From CAYSNP01 sp964432485 (GTDB taxonomy: Bacteria; Bacillota; Clostridia; Christensenellales; DTU072), in NCBI GenBank assembly GCA_964432485.1, contig CAYSNP010000027.1, forward strand, positions 1-23,611: a stretch of DNA of 23,611 nucleotides. Direction: 5' to 3'. This document shows positions 1 through 7,367 of this stretch, piece after piece. Made by a program: the position numbers and the translations under genes. The notes under the pieces are model-generated. The model did not search any database. It saw only the letters and a list, made by a program, of their open reading frames with translations, and was not told where the DNA came from. Every line of letters begins with the position of its first letter. The stretch's first letter is position 1.

Positions 1-81
1 ATTAAGATGTTATCCAATATATCTTTATTACATTATACTATTTAATAGCATTAAAAGTCAATATGCATAAAATGTTCTAAG

Positions 82-98
82 AATTATTTACTAATATT
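82..98. repeat. 17-bp direct repeat, left copy
   Basis: AATTATTTACTAATATT occurs here and again, identical, at 724-740. The two copies bracket the repeat block at 115-691. This could be a long target-site duplication or a duplicated flank, but AT-rich sequence weakens the argument. Bases 1-81 upstream are AT-rich, and I see nothing else in them. Confidence 0.6.
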
Positions 99-242
99 TT
101 TCATTAAGTTAACTTTGTCTTTGCGAGCGATAGCGAAGCAATCCAGTCCCGCATAAGTACCGCCCTCTTTGCTTAGCAGAGGGTTGCTCCCCGTCTTTGC
201 GAGCGGATGCGAAGCAATCCAGACTCCAAAGCCCTGCTCCCC

Positions 243-332
243 GTCTTTGCAGGCGACGCGTTAAGCTGGCTTGCCAGTGGCAAGCCAGTAGCTAAAGCCC
301 ACGAGCAATTGCAGGAGCAATGCGAGGGTATA
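243..332. repeat. 90-bp repeat core shared with the right block
   Basis: This segment matches 16055-16143 (and its tandem copy 16368-16456) with two substitutions and one single-base indel. It contains a perfect hairpin at 266-288: CTGGCTTGCC, loop AGT, GGCAAGCCAG. The match shows that the repeat blocks on either side of the roughly 15-kb gene region belong to one family. Confidence 0.8.
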
Positions 333-468
333 ATCATTGAAGCAATCCAGACTCCAAAGCCCTGCCCCTCGTCATTGCGAACGGCAGTGAAGCAATCCAG
401 TCCCGCATAAGCACCGCCCTCTTTGCTTAGCAGAGCCTTGCTCCTTGCTCTACCAATCCCACCTTAAC

Positions 469-554
469 TTTTTGCCACAGGCAAAAAATCTCATTATGAG
501 CCTTGCTCATAATATCATTTGCAAGGCAAATATCACTTTACGGCTTGTCCGCAA
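469..554. repeat. Chain of short unrelated hairpins joined by ATC-type linkers
   Basis: Successive small palindromes: TTTTTGCC/GGCAAAAA (469-476, 480-487), ATTATGAGC/GCTCATAAT (493-501, 505-513), ATTTGC/GCAAAT (517-522, 526-531) and an imperfect TTTACGG/CCGCAAA (537-543, 548-554). Most loops are 3 nt. The stems do not resemble each other, but the linkers are similar (ATCTC, ATC, ATC), and another ATATC follows the last stem. The same architecture with 8-nt linkers occurs in the right block at 16226-16317. Confidence 0.65.
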
Positions 555-723
555 AATATCATTTTTAAGCGGTGCTACCGTAAGCCCTGGATTGCTTCGT
601 CGCCCCTGCTTCTCGCAAAGACGGTGGAGAGTTAAGCGGTGCTGCCGTAAGCCCTGGATTGCTTCGTCGCTTACGCTTCTCGCAAAGACAATAAAGCAAT
701 CCAGAGCGTATAATTGAAGCGCA

Positions 724-740
724 AATTATTTACTAATATT
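724..740. repeat. 17-bp direct repeat, right copy
   Basis: Identical to 82-98. It lies 15 bp beyond the 3' end of the minus-strand deacetylase gene. A related AATATTTACTA occurs at 16729-16739, at the far edge of the second repeat block and again at the 3' end of a minus-strand gene. Confidence 0.6.
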
Positions 741-754
741 GCGATATGTAAAGC

Positions 755-1624
755 TTATTTTATATCTCTATATGAGATAACTTTTATTCCTTTATCTTTT
801 ATTGCACTCTCCAGCCTGCCGCTAGCCAAAAAGCTAGCCTCCCATTCTCTCTTTTGCCATTCCTTAGTTAGAGGAGAAAAAGTCTTGCAATAATATGCAG
901 GATGCAGAAACATTTCCGTAACGCCATAAGGTATCCCGTCTAATGCATCTAAATAAAAATCGCAAAGAGCATTGTAGCTTGATATTTCTGCAATAGGATA
1001 TGGGTTGGTTACTATATTATCTACCAGCCGCACTCTCATTAGCCTTGCTGTTGCTACAATTACATTAAAGGCGGCTTTTATTATTGCGGGTATACCGCCA
1101 GGAAAATAAAATGATAAAAAGTTATGCTGCTTGGGAAAGCGAAAAGGCAACTTATATCTTTTGCATAGTAAAAAAGCATTGACAAAAAACAATCTTTTAT
1201 TGATACCGTAAAGGGTGGCGCAATGATTATCTATATGGTCAATTGCCACTCCTGCATTTAACAAATACTCTATTTGCGCACTGCATTCTGCAGTTACATC
1301 TTTACTTTTAGCTTGTTTTGCAAATAAATTGGTATCGGTAAGCAAGCCCCCTTGTGCATCTGTAATGCTGGACACCCCTGTAAGCGCATGCCAAAGCTGC
1401 TCTTGCAAGTCCGAATTTAAGGTTAAATGCACTCCCGTCGGCATATTATATTTTTTTACATAGTCAATAGCTTCCGCCGCATAAGGCGCGTTTGCTATTA
1501 TATTGGCAGAGCTGATTTTGCCCGATTCATACAGCTCTTTTATAGCTTTATTTGCAGAAGGGCAAATGCCAAAGTCATCTGCCCCTATTATTAAATACTT
1601 AACTTTGTCCTTGCTTTTAGTCAA
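755..1624 (-). CDS. ChbG/YdjC-family carbohydrate deacetylase
   Basis: A protein of 289 aa from a TTG start, the usual length for the ChbG/YdjC family. These metal-dependent cytoplasmic enzymes remove N-acetyl groups from chito-oligosaccharides or related amino sugars. Visible signatures are ADDFG (15-19), whose Asp residues bind metal in the family, GVHLTLN (64-70, H66), and the IDHIDNH segment with H130 and H134. The upstream PLC gene ends inside this one. The TTG at 1622-1624 gives an 8-bp overlap with that gene and has AGGGG 11 nt upstream. An in-frame ATG at 1658-1660 would give a 44-nt overlap and its AGAGG abuts the ATG with no spacing, so I prefer TTG. Translational coupling with the PLC is likely. 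The exact substrate cannot be told from sequence. Confidence 0.88.
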   Translation of the reverse strand: MTKSKDKVKYLIIGADDFGICPSANKAIKELYESGKISSANIIANAPYAAEAIDYVKKYNMPTGVHLTLNSDLQEQLWHALTGVSSITDAQGGLLTDTNLFAKQAKSKDVTAECSAQIEYLLNAGVAIDHIDNHCATLYGINKRLFFVNAFLLCKRYKLPFRFPKQHNFLSFYFPGGIPAIIKAAFNVIVATARLMRVRLVDNIVTNPYPIAEISSYNALCDFYLDALDGIPYGVTEMFLHPAYYCKTFSPLTKEWQKREWEASFLASGRLESAIKDKGIKVISYRDIK

Positions 1625-2723
1625 AACTAACGCTGCCCCTTGCCAAAACAGTCTTGCCATCCTCTGTTAGCTTGCATACATATCCGTCTTCGTATTGGTT
1701 GCCTTGAGGATAATCTGTGCTTAATATGGTAGAGCCCAAATTGATAGAGGCTTGAAATCTTTCTGTCGAATGGTCAAATTGCTCATCTATCCTTGTGCGC
1801 AAGATATAGCCTTGATCTATAAGGTCGGTAAGTCCTTCTTCAAACGGACTGTCTGCCAAAATAAAAGAAGAATAGCTATTGGGAGTGTCCTTAGGATGGA
1901 TAAATACAAATGCTTGCTGAGTGGCAAAAGTGGGGTCAATATCCAAGTAATTCTTCTCTATTTTTGGCTTATCAAATAAAATGGTAAAATATATCTTGCC
2001 CAAACTATCTTTAACTTTAGGCCAAGCCTGTGCTTTTACCGCTTCATTAAGAGTAGCATAGCTGCCTTTTATTTGGCCGGGAGTTATTACAGCATCGCCA
2101 AAAACTTCTTCAATAAGAGCATCCATAGCTACCAGTCGCTCTTTGGTCATTGTTTGAAACTTGTATGTATAAAAGCTAAATTGATTCCTTACTTGCAACA
2201 TAATATGTATAGGTATATGCCCGGGGTTGGTGTCTGACCAAAGCTTAATTTCTTTTAGCGCTAACTCAAAATCGGGGCTATGGGTGTTCCAGTCAGAAAA
2301 AGGGTCATGCATTAGCAAAAACTTATTATCGTAACAGCATACATCTAGCTCCAAGCCCCTATAACCTTGATTGAGCTGCTCTGTAAAAGGTGACATCTCA
2401 TACCAGCCATTCTTTACCCTTTGCCCAAAAAAAACTGATAAAGGGTAACTAATATACATAGTTGGCATAGTCTTGTAACTGTTATGGGTAGCAAGTGCAG
2501 AGATTTCGTTTAACTTTAGCTCACTATTTTCTCTATCAAAATTGACAAAGTGGGCTTCGTCTACAGGCTCATAAGGATTGGCAAGCAATTGCGCCATATA
2601 AGCTTCTTGAGCAGAAAAATCGTTTTTGTTTTGAATATTAAATATTACTATTAGCGATACATAATAGCAAAGAACCAGAATTAATATCACTGCCAGCGTG
2701 CGTTTTACAACTTTACCAAACAT
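1617..2723 (-). CDS. Membrane-anchored Ca2+-dependent PI-PLC-like phosphodiesterase
   Basis: A 368-aa protein with one N-terminal membrane segment (about 9-29) and an extracytoplasmic catalytic domain. The domain resembles the Ca2+-dependent phosphoinositide phospholipase C family (PI-PLC-C1 type, TIM barrel). It shows an ATHNSY motif (H80), GYRGLELDV (E125 and D127, likely calcium ligands) and LLMHDP (second His, H138). The C-terminal part has a DYPQG motif like those ending the barrel. The predicted role is cleavage of a phospho-alcohol headgroup such as inositol phosphate from lipid or glycan outside the membrane. It starts at ATG with AGAGG 8 nt upstream and has its own promoter (2756-2783). 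It overlaps the ChbG-like gene by 8 bp. Family assignment is fairly secure; the substrate is inferred. Confidence 0.82.
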   Translation of the reverse strand: MFGKVVKRTLAVILILVLCYYVSLIVIFNIQNKNDFSAQEAYMAQLLANPYEPVDEAHFVNFDRENSELKLNEISALATHNSYKTMPTMYISYPLSVFFGQRVKNGWYEMSPFTEQLNQGYRGLELDVCCYDNKFLLMHDPFSDWNTHSPDFELALKEIKLWSDTNPGHIPIHIMLQVRNQFSFYTYKFQTMTKERLVAMDALIEEVFGDAVITPGQIKGSYATLNEAVKAQAWPKVKDSLGKIYFTILFDKPKIEKNYLDIDPTFATQQAFVFIHPKDTPNSYSSFILADSPFEEGLTDLIDQGYILRTRIDEQFDHSTERFQASINLGSTILSTDYPQGNQYEDGYVCKLTEDGKTVLARGSVSFD

Positions 2724-2755
2724 AAGAAAAACCTCTCAAAAATAGAATAATATTA

Positions 2756-2783
2756 ATTATATCATATAAAATGCAAAAATCAA
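2756..2783 (-). promoter_or_regulatory. Sigma-A promoter of the PLC-deacetylase pair
   Basis: On the minus strand, -35 TTGATT (2778-2783) and -10 TATAAT (2756-2761) are separated by 16 bp. They lie about 33 bp before the PLC start codon. This makes the PLC-deacetylase pair independent of the gene at 2799-3452. Confidence 0.7.
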
Positions 2784-2798
2784 GAAATGACTTTTAAG

Positions 2799-3452
2799 CT
2801 ATTCGACCTCTTTATCAAAACTATGCAACCTTTTTTTTGCTTTTATTAATAAAAAGGCGGTAAGTGCTGCCAGAGCAAGCACTATACTTGCTATTGCAAC
2901 AGCTATACTTTGACCTTTCGAAAGCCCGCTCGTTAGGCTTGCGCTTTGCATATAGGCATAGCCTTCACGGTAAACAATTTTTTCAAACTCCCCATATTCT
3001 CCGGTGCTTTTTACAACGCTGACCCTCTGCCCATCTTTATAATCGTCGCCAATAATTTCGCTTTGGATATCGGGGTAGCGATATATCTTTGCCTTGCCGA
3101 AAAGGTTGGGGGTGACTACCGTCTTATACACAATATCATATACATATTCCTTGCGGGAATAATAGATATCGCTTGCTAAAACATAGCCTTGAATGCCATT
3201 GGCTTCCACAAAATAAAAACTGTAACGGTCTACCTTAATAAGTTCCGTATTAAGCAGAGTTATTACAGCAGATTGCTCTAAAAGAGCAAGCACATTGCTG
3301 TCTTCTGCAATAGATGCGCTTTTATATAGCTTAGCTCCGTTATGGAGCACCTTCCATTCGCAATCCTCTTGCGTTCCTTGTGCTGATGCTGTTTGCAAAG
3401 GCATGCTTACAAGCAAAACAAAAGCAATAACAAGAGGCAACAACTTTCTCAT
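2799..3452 (-). CDS. Secreted SH3-like type I membrane protein, function unknown
   Basis: From the chosen ATG the protein is 217 aa. It has a clear signal peptide: MRKLL, a hydrophobic core, and a likely cleavage after ASA at residue 24. The ectodomain of about 145 aa has bacterial SH3-like character, with a repeated pattern such as 'AKLYKSASIAEDSNVLALL' and later 'AKIYRYPDIQSEIIGDD'. One C-terminal membrane helix (about 180-203) ends in a basic KAKKRLH stop-transfer segment. A wall- or surface-binding role would fit, but no catalytic motif is seen. An ATG five codons earlier (3465-3467) has no SD either; I chose 3452 because the signal peptide begins there. The gene lies head-to-head with the GtrA operon. 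Confidence 0.7.
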   Translation of the reverse strand: MRKLLPLVIAFVLLVSMPLQTASAQGTQEDCEWKVLHNGAKLYKSASIAEDSNVLALLEQSAVITLLNTELIKVDRYSFYFVEANGIQGYVLASDIYYSRKEYVYDIVYKTVVTPNLFGKAKIYRYPDIQSEIIGDDYKDGQRVSVVKSTGEYGEFEKIVYREGYAYMQSASLTSGLSKGQSIAVAIASIVLALAALTAFLLIKAKKRLHSFDKEVE

Positions 3453-3559
3453 GAGCCCATTATACATTAACTTATTAAAAAATGCTAGTTCTTAAAATAT
3501 GTTAAAAGATGTATTGTACTTTGAATACAAAAATAAGCTCAAAAACTCTTTAGCAGATA

Positions 3560-3587
3560 TTGACATTTTTTTTTAGAATGTTATACT
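3560..3587 (+). promoter_or_regulatory. Strong sigma-A promoter of the GtrA-to-epimerase operon
   Basis: TTGACA (3560-3565), a 16-bp spacer, then TATACT (3582-3587), 38 bp before the TTG start of the first gene. No comparable promoter was found in the short gaps of the following six-gene run up to 9104, so this one probably drives them all. Confidence 0.8.
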
Positions 3588-3625
3588 AAGCTGAATTGAT
3601 AAAGTAGCAAACAAGGAGATTTATC

Positions 3626-4165
3626 TTGGAAACTGCAAAGAAAAACAAATGGACAGAATTTACCCAAAAGCACCCCGAATTTTATAAGTTTGTAAAATTT
3701 ACTTTGGTGGGAGCAGTAGGCGTACCCATAGAAATAGGCAGTTACTATCTTTTTGCCTATGTTATTTTCAAAAGCCTTGCTACAACTCCCGTAACTATCT
3801 GGGTGCTGGAATATGAAGGCATAGGCTTTATGTGGTCATTTTTACTTTCTACTGCGCTGGGTGAAGCGGTGGGTTTTGTATTAAATAGAAAAATGACCTT
3901 TGCCGCCGATTCTAACCCTATGTTCAGCATATTTTTGCATATGCTTATGGTAATCTTTACAATCTTTGCCACTACGCTACTAGGTATGGAAATCTTAAAG
4001 TTCACTGCTGCAAAAGGCGGAGATATTGCAAGGTTTGGCGAAGGCTTTGCAAAACCTATAGTAACTATCCTTGCTACTGCTTGGATTTATCCGTTAAATA
4101 GGTTTGTTATACATAGAAAAAAGAAAATTAAAAAAGAAATATCCAGGCAAAATAGCTTAGGCTAA
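3626..4165 (+). CDS. GtrA-like family membrane protein
   Basis: A 179-aa protein with four predicted membrane helices (about 22-48, 69-91, 101-123, 144-160) and a strongly basic C-terminus. It matches the GtrA-like family: FVKFTLVGAVG near the start of helix 1, GFVLNRKMTF after helix 2, and YPLNRFVIHR at the end. Family members are proposed to move polyprenyl-linked sugars across the membrane for glycosylation of surface polymers or O-antigen, or to assist glycosyltransferases. The start is TTG at 3626, with AAGGAG 7 nt upstream. It is the first gene of the operon. Its presence next to soluble redox enzymes is unexpected for a classical GtrA role. Confidence 0.85.
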   Translation: METAKKNKWTEFTQKHPEFYKFVKFTLVGAVGVPIEIGSYYLFAYVIFKSLATTPVTIWVLEYEGIGFMWSFLLSTALGEAVGFVLNRKMTFAADSNPMFSIFLHMLMVIFTIFATTLLGMEILKFTAAKGGDIARFGEGFAKPIVTILATAWIYPLNRFVIHRKKKIKKEISRQNSLG

Positions 4166-4195
4166 AATAAATATCTTTTTAGGAGGACAAAAATA

Positions 4196-5326
4196 GTGAA
4201 GCGTGTCAAAATGGGTGTAGTGGGATGTGGATTTCCTTTTTTCTTTCATACTGCTAATGCAGAGGATTCTAAGTATGTAGAGTATACGGCAGTCTACGAT
4301 ATAGACTATGAAAAAGCTTGCGATGTAGCAGAAAGTTATAGCTGTAATGAAATGACAGCCTATACCAGTCTTGAAGAAATGTTAAAGGCAGACATTGATG
4401 CGGTGTTAGTAAGTGTGCCGCACTATCAGCATGAAGAGGTTGTAATCAAGTGCTTGGATGCAGGCAAACATGTGCTATGCGAAAAGCCAATGGCTACCAG
4501 CTTAGAAGGGTGTCAGGAAATGGCAGATGCCGCCCGCCGCAATAATGTATTGCTTATGATAGCCGAAAACCATCGTTTTTTACCTGCGCACAATTGGATA
4601 CATGATACAATAGCAGAGGGGCTCATTGGGGATATTAATATTATCCGCTCTCATGAAGGCTGCGATGAGCTTGAAGCAATAGCCAACCCCGATTGCTGGA
4701 AAATGGATTTACAAAAGTCCGGCGGCGGAGTTTTGCTAGACCAAGCAGTACATAAGTTTTCTACCTTAGAATATATAGTAGGCGACAGAGTGGAGACCGT
4801 TTTTGCAATGGTGAGTAAGCAAGTTGCTACACTAGAGCAAAAAGCAGATGACAATGCTATGTGTATTGCAATTTTCAAAAATGGGGTTATGGCGGAAATT
4901 ACCGTTAGCTGTACCCAAATAAACAATGCCAGCAACAGTTTGGAGGTATACGGTACAGAAGGCTCTATTATAGAGTGTCACGACAATGAAAACCCTGTAA
5001 AAATTTACTCTGAAGCAGATAAGGCAGGCGACAATCAATATGAGTGGTACACTCCCGAAATCCCTCATGGGGAAAACCCTATCTACTACTATATTTCCGG
5101 GCGTAATTGCGACGACCATTTTGGCCAATGTATTATTGAGGGCAAAGAGCCTGACTTTACGCTGGAAGATGCCGAAAGCGCAGTAGAATGCTGTCTTGCA
5201 GGGTACCTCTCATTTTTGGAAGGGCGTCCTGTAAAGCGTGAAGAAGTGCGCAATATGGTCGGCAATGTAGGCACTAAAAGCATTATTAATAGATTAGCAG
5301 GGAAAATCCCTACAAAAAATAAATAA
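4196..5326 (+). CDS. Gfo/Idh/MocA-family NAD(P)-dependent oxidoreductase
   Basis: A 376-aa cytoplasmic protein starting at GTG, with AGGAGG 9 nt upstream. The N-terminal Rossmann domain has GVVGCGF (7-13), a less usual form of the GxGxxG loop with Pro-Phe after it. The hallmark EKP motif is at 96-98, with the Lys as likely catalytic residue. The C-terminal domain has GGGVLLDQAVH with D182 and H186, the conserved substrate-side Asp and His. Members oxidise sugars, inositols, amino sugars or related polyols using NAD(P). The gene lies 30 bp after the GtrA gene and 16 bp before the M24 gene, so it is operonic. The substrate is unknown; neighbours suggest a hydroxylated acid or cyclitol. Confidence 0.9.
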   Translation: MKRVKMGVVGCGFPFFFHTANAEDSKYVEYTAVYDIDYEKACDVAESYSCNEMTAYTSLEEMLKADIDAVLVSVPHYQHEEVVIKCLDAGKHVLCEKPMATSLEGCQEMADAARRNNVLLMIAENHRFLPAHNWIHDTIAEGLIGDINIIRSHEGCDELEAIANPDCWKMDLQKSGGGVLLDQAVHKFSTLEYIVGDRVETVFAMVSKQVATLEQKADDNAMCIAIFKNGVMAEITVSCTQINNASNSLEVYGTEGSIIECHDNENPVKIYSEADKAGDNQYEWYTPEIPHGENPIYYYISGRNCDDHFGQCIIEGKEPDFTLEDAESAVECCLAGYLSFLEGRPVKREEVRNMVGNVGTKSIINRLAGKIPTKNK

Positions 5327-5342
5327 CAAGGAGGAATTTAAA

Positions 5343-6470
5343 ATGCAAAAAGCAGTAGGTTACAATAAGCAAAAAGCGGCTGAGTTAATGGAGCGGTACA
5401 ACTTAGATATTATGGTAGTATCCAATCCTTTTAATGTCTATTACACCAGCGGGCTGCCTGTACTGCATAGCTCTCCTAACCCGATTTTAGAAGCTCTTTC
5501 TAATAAATTTCCTAATTTTAGCATTATCTTTAGGGACGGAAGCGTAACAGTATACAATTGGGGGGCGTTTGGAAGCGTAGACGAGTTTTGCTGGGTAGAC
5601 GACAATGTGCCTATTTTTACCTTTGATACTTTAGCCGATACCCTTGCGCCTAACTTGGCGGAATTGGGGCTGGCAGGCAAAAGAGCAGGAGTGGAAAGCA
5701 GCATACCTAAGTTTTTGCTGGATGCCCTGACAAGCGAAGAAGCAGCTATGCAAATTGTGGAATGTGACGATGTGCTAAACACTTTGCGTATGGTTAAATC
5801 GCAAGAAGAAGTACAACGCCTTGTGCGTGCTATGGAAATTACGCAAGATACAATAAATGCTTGCTTGCCTTTCTTAAAAGAGGGGCTTTCCGACAATGAG
5901 TTAATTCGCTTTGCCCGTGACAAAATGCTTGCAGGCGGTGCGGACGATTGGAATCATTTTACCGTTAGATTCGGAGATTCTGACCCTGAAGGACCGGGCA
6001 CGGGGCGAAAGATAGCACGCAATGAAATTATTCGTTTGGATTTTGGCGTAGTTTATAAAGGATATGTTTCTGACCTAAATAAACATGCCATTATCGGTAA
6101 AGCTGACGAGGAGGCCAAAAGCCTATTAGCGGCACTTGTGCAATTGCAAAAATACTGCGAGGACAATATTAAACCAGGCGTCAATATGAATGATTTTGGC
6201 TTTGCCGCTCAGGAATGGTATGAAGAAAATTATCCCGACAGCTCCGCTTATTTAATAGGCCATAGCATAGGACTGCAAGTAGAAGATATGCATTTGTTTG
6301 GCACTTTTGGCGGTTTGGATATTGAGTTTGAAGAAAATATGGTCTTTGAAATTGAGGCTTGGGAGGATTACGAGGATACGCATTTAGGAGTGGAGGATAT
6401 GTATATAGTTACCAAAACCGGTTGCAAAAAGCTATCTTGCCTAACTCCTGATATTTATGAAATAGACTAG
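5343..6470 (+). CDS. M24-family peptidase/creatinase-like hydrolase
   Basis: A 375-aa protein with the two-domain layout of Xaa-Pro dipeptidase/creatinase proteins: an N-terminal creatinase-like domain (about 10-145) and a C-terminal pita-bread domain. All five dinuclear metal ligands of the peptidase branch can be aligned: D233 (RLDFG), D244 (YVSDLNK), H307 (GHSIG), E338 (FEIEAW) and E351 (GVEDM). It is therefore likely an active metalloenzyme rather than a metal-free creatinase. It could be an aminopeptidase P or prolidase, or a hydrolase for a small amide or betaine-like compound. It starts at ATG with AAGGAGG upstream. Its place between an oxidoreductase and a beta-keto acid cleavage enzyme favours a pathway role over general peptide turnover. 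Confidence 0.87.
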   Translation: MQKAVGYNKQKAAELMERYNLDIMVVSNPFNVYYTSGLPVLHSSPNPILEALSNKFPNFSIIFRDGSVTVYNWGAFGSVDEFCWVDDNVPIFTFDTLADTLAPNLAELGLAGKRAGVESSIPKFLLDALTSEEAAMQIVECDDVLNTLRMVKSQEEVQRLVRAMEITQDTINACLPFLKEGLSDNELIRFARDKMLAGGADDWNHFTVRFGDSDPEGPGTGRKIARNEIIRLDFGVVYKGYVSDLNKHAIIGKADEEAKSLLAALVQLQKYCEDNIKPGVNMNDFGFAAQEWYEENYPDSSAYLIGHSIGLQVEDMHLFGTFGGLDIEFEENMVFEIEAWEDYEDTHLGVEDMYIVTKTGCKKLSCLTPDIYEID

Positions 6471-6484
6471 CATAGTAAATCTTT

Positions 6485-6558
6485 AAGGCAGTAGGCATGC
6501 CTTTGGCGCAAATATATAAAAAAGGAGGGTCGAGACAGCCTACTCGACATTTTTCAGT
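6485..6558 (+). promoter_or_regulatory. Paired hairpins around the ribosome binding site of the BKACE gene
   Basis: Hairpin A is AAGGCA (6485-6490)/TGCCTT (6498-6503) with a 7-nt loop. Hairpin B is GTCGAG (6529-6534)/CTCGAC (6543-6548) with an 8-nt loop. The SD GGAGGG (6524-6529) lies just before hairpin B, 29 nt from the ATG at 6559. Folding hairpin B would bring the SD to about 10 nt from the start. Loop A (TAGGC, 6492-6496) is complementary to loop B (GCCTA, 6538-6542), and the match extends to 7 bp (6490-6496 with 6538-6544) if the stems open. No alternative start codon lies at normal distance from the SD. Translation control of the BKACE gene is inferred, not shown. Confidence 0.45.
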
Positions 6559-7341
6559 ATGAAACCGTTAATTATTGTAGCTACGCCAAATATTTGTTGG
6601 CTAAAGCCGGATGTACCCTATCCCATAACTGCAGATGAAATAGCTAAAGAAGCGGCTCTTTGCCGTGAAGCGGGAGCGGCTGTACTGCACTCGCACGGAG
6701 AAGGGCAATGGGTAGAAATGATTGGGGCAGTGCGGGCTGCCAGCGATATTTTGGTGCAAGGCGGTATGTCCAGTATTCCGCTGCAAGAGCGGATAGAAGT
6801 ATTTGAGCAAAAAGCGGATATGGTATCCATTATACTCAATCACCATGCAGAGGCATTTACGGAAGTTAATTGCGATATGCTCCATCCGCTTGAGGAGTTA
6901 AGGGAATATGCGCTTGCTTGCAAAAAGTATAAAGTCAAGCCCGAATTTGAAGTTTGGCATGCGGGCTCTATTTGGAATCTGGAGCGTCTTATAGAAGAAG
7001 GGCTGCTGGATGCTCCGTATATTACCACCTTGTTTTTTGGTTGGCCGGGAGGTACTTGGTCGCCCCCTACTGTAGAAGAATACCTTTATCGCAAAAGCCT
7101 AATGCCAAAAGGCTCTGCTATGACTCTTAGCATTATGGACCCTGCGCAAATGAAGCTGCTTGTGGCGGCTATTACCCATGGTGACAATGTGCGTGTAGGT
7201 ACAGAGGACTATCCATTTAATCAACAAGGAAAAGTTTGTGCAACTTATGAGCTGGTGAAAGAAATAGCGGATATTGCCCGCTCTTTAGGCAGAGAAGTTG
7301 CCTCTCCGCAACAGGCGGCAGAGATTTTAGGTATACAATAA
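6559..7341 (+). CDS. BKACE family beta-keto acid cleavage enzyme (DUF849)
   Basis: A 260-aa TIM-barrel protein of the BKACE (formerly DUF849) family. These zinc enzymes condense a beta-keto acid with acetyl-CoA to release acetoacetate and a new acyl-CoA; Kce of lysine fermentation is the founding member. Visible family features are PITADEIAKEA (22-32), the zinc ligands H44 and H46 in LHSHG, the PEFEVWHAGS segment (128-137), GWPGGT (161-166), VRVGTEDYPF with the third zinc ligand E216, and the LGREVASPQQAAEILG tail. It is slightly shorter than many members. The downstream SDR could supply the beta-keto acid. The SD lies unusually far from the ATG, with a hairpin between (see 6485-6558). The substrate within the family is not predictable from motifs alone. 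Confidence 0.92.
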   Translation: MKPLIIVATPNICWLKPDVPYPITADEIAKEAALCREAGAAVLHSHGEGQWVEMIGAVRAASDILVQGGMSSIPLQERIEVFEQKADMVSIILNHHAEAFTEVNCDMLHPLEELREYALACKKYKVKPEFEVWHAGSIWNLERLIEEGLLDAPYITTLFFGWPGGTWSPPTVEEYLYRKSLMPKGSAMTLSIMDPAQMKLLVAAITHGDNVRVGTEDYPFNQQGKVCATYELVKEIADIARSLGREVASPQQAAEILGIQ

Positions 7342-7367
7342 CAATTAGATTTTTAGGAGGCAAAGAA

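Larger units (their letters stand above)
115..691. repeat. Dispersed repeat block with inverted ends (MITE-like)
   Basis: This non-coding block is built from variants of one motif, a (T)CTTTGCGAGCG..GCGAAGCAATCCAG type of sequence. It appears near 118-146, 194-223 and 371-400, and in inverted orientation at 590-624 and 654-691. The ends are inverted: TTGTCTTTGCGAG at 115-127 matches CTCGCAAAGACAA at 679-691, and GCGAAGCAATCCAG at 133-146 matches CTGGATTGCTTCG at 654-666. Similar 'GAAGCAATCCAG' repeats are scattered through many bacterial genomes with no settled function (from memory). Open frames here, such as 207-410 and 445-717, have no SD or coding character and are by-products of the repeats. 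No transposase is present, so mobility would have to be supplied in trans. Confidence 0.75.

Noticed and set aside
207..717. Open frames in the left repeat block that could be called as small proteins
   Set aside because: They are made of dispersed repeats with inverted copies, lack SD sites, and share their sequence with the right block, where the frame breaks differently.
1625..1660. ATG at 1658-1660 as start of the ChbG-like gene
   Set aside because: It would overlap the PLC gene by 44 nt and its AGAGG touches the ATG. The TTG at 1622-1624 has a properly spaced AGGGG and the family domain starts just after it.
4651..5283. Long antisense frames inside the oxidoreductase gene and similar shadows in other genes
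   Set aside because: They lie opposite clear family-matching genes, have no SD, and encode low-complexity or Cys/Ser-rich sequence.
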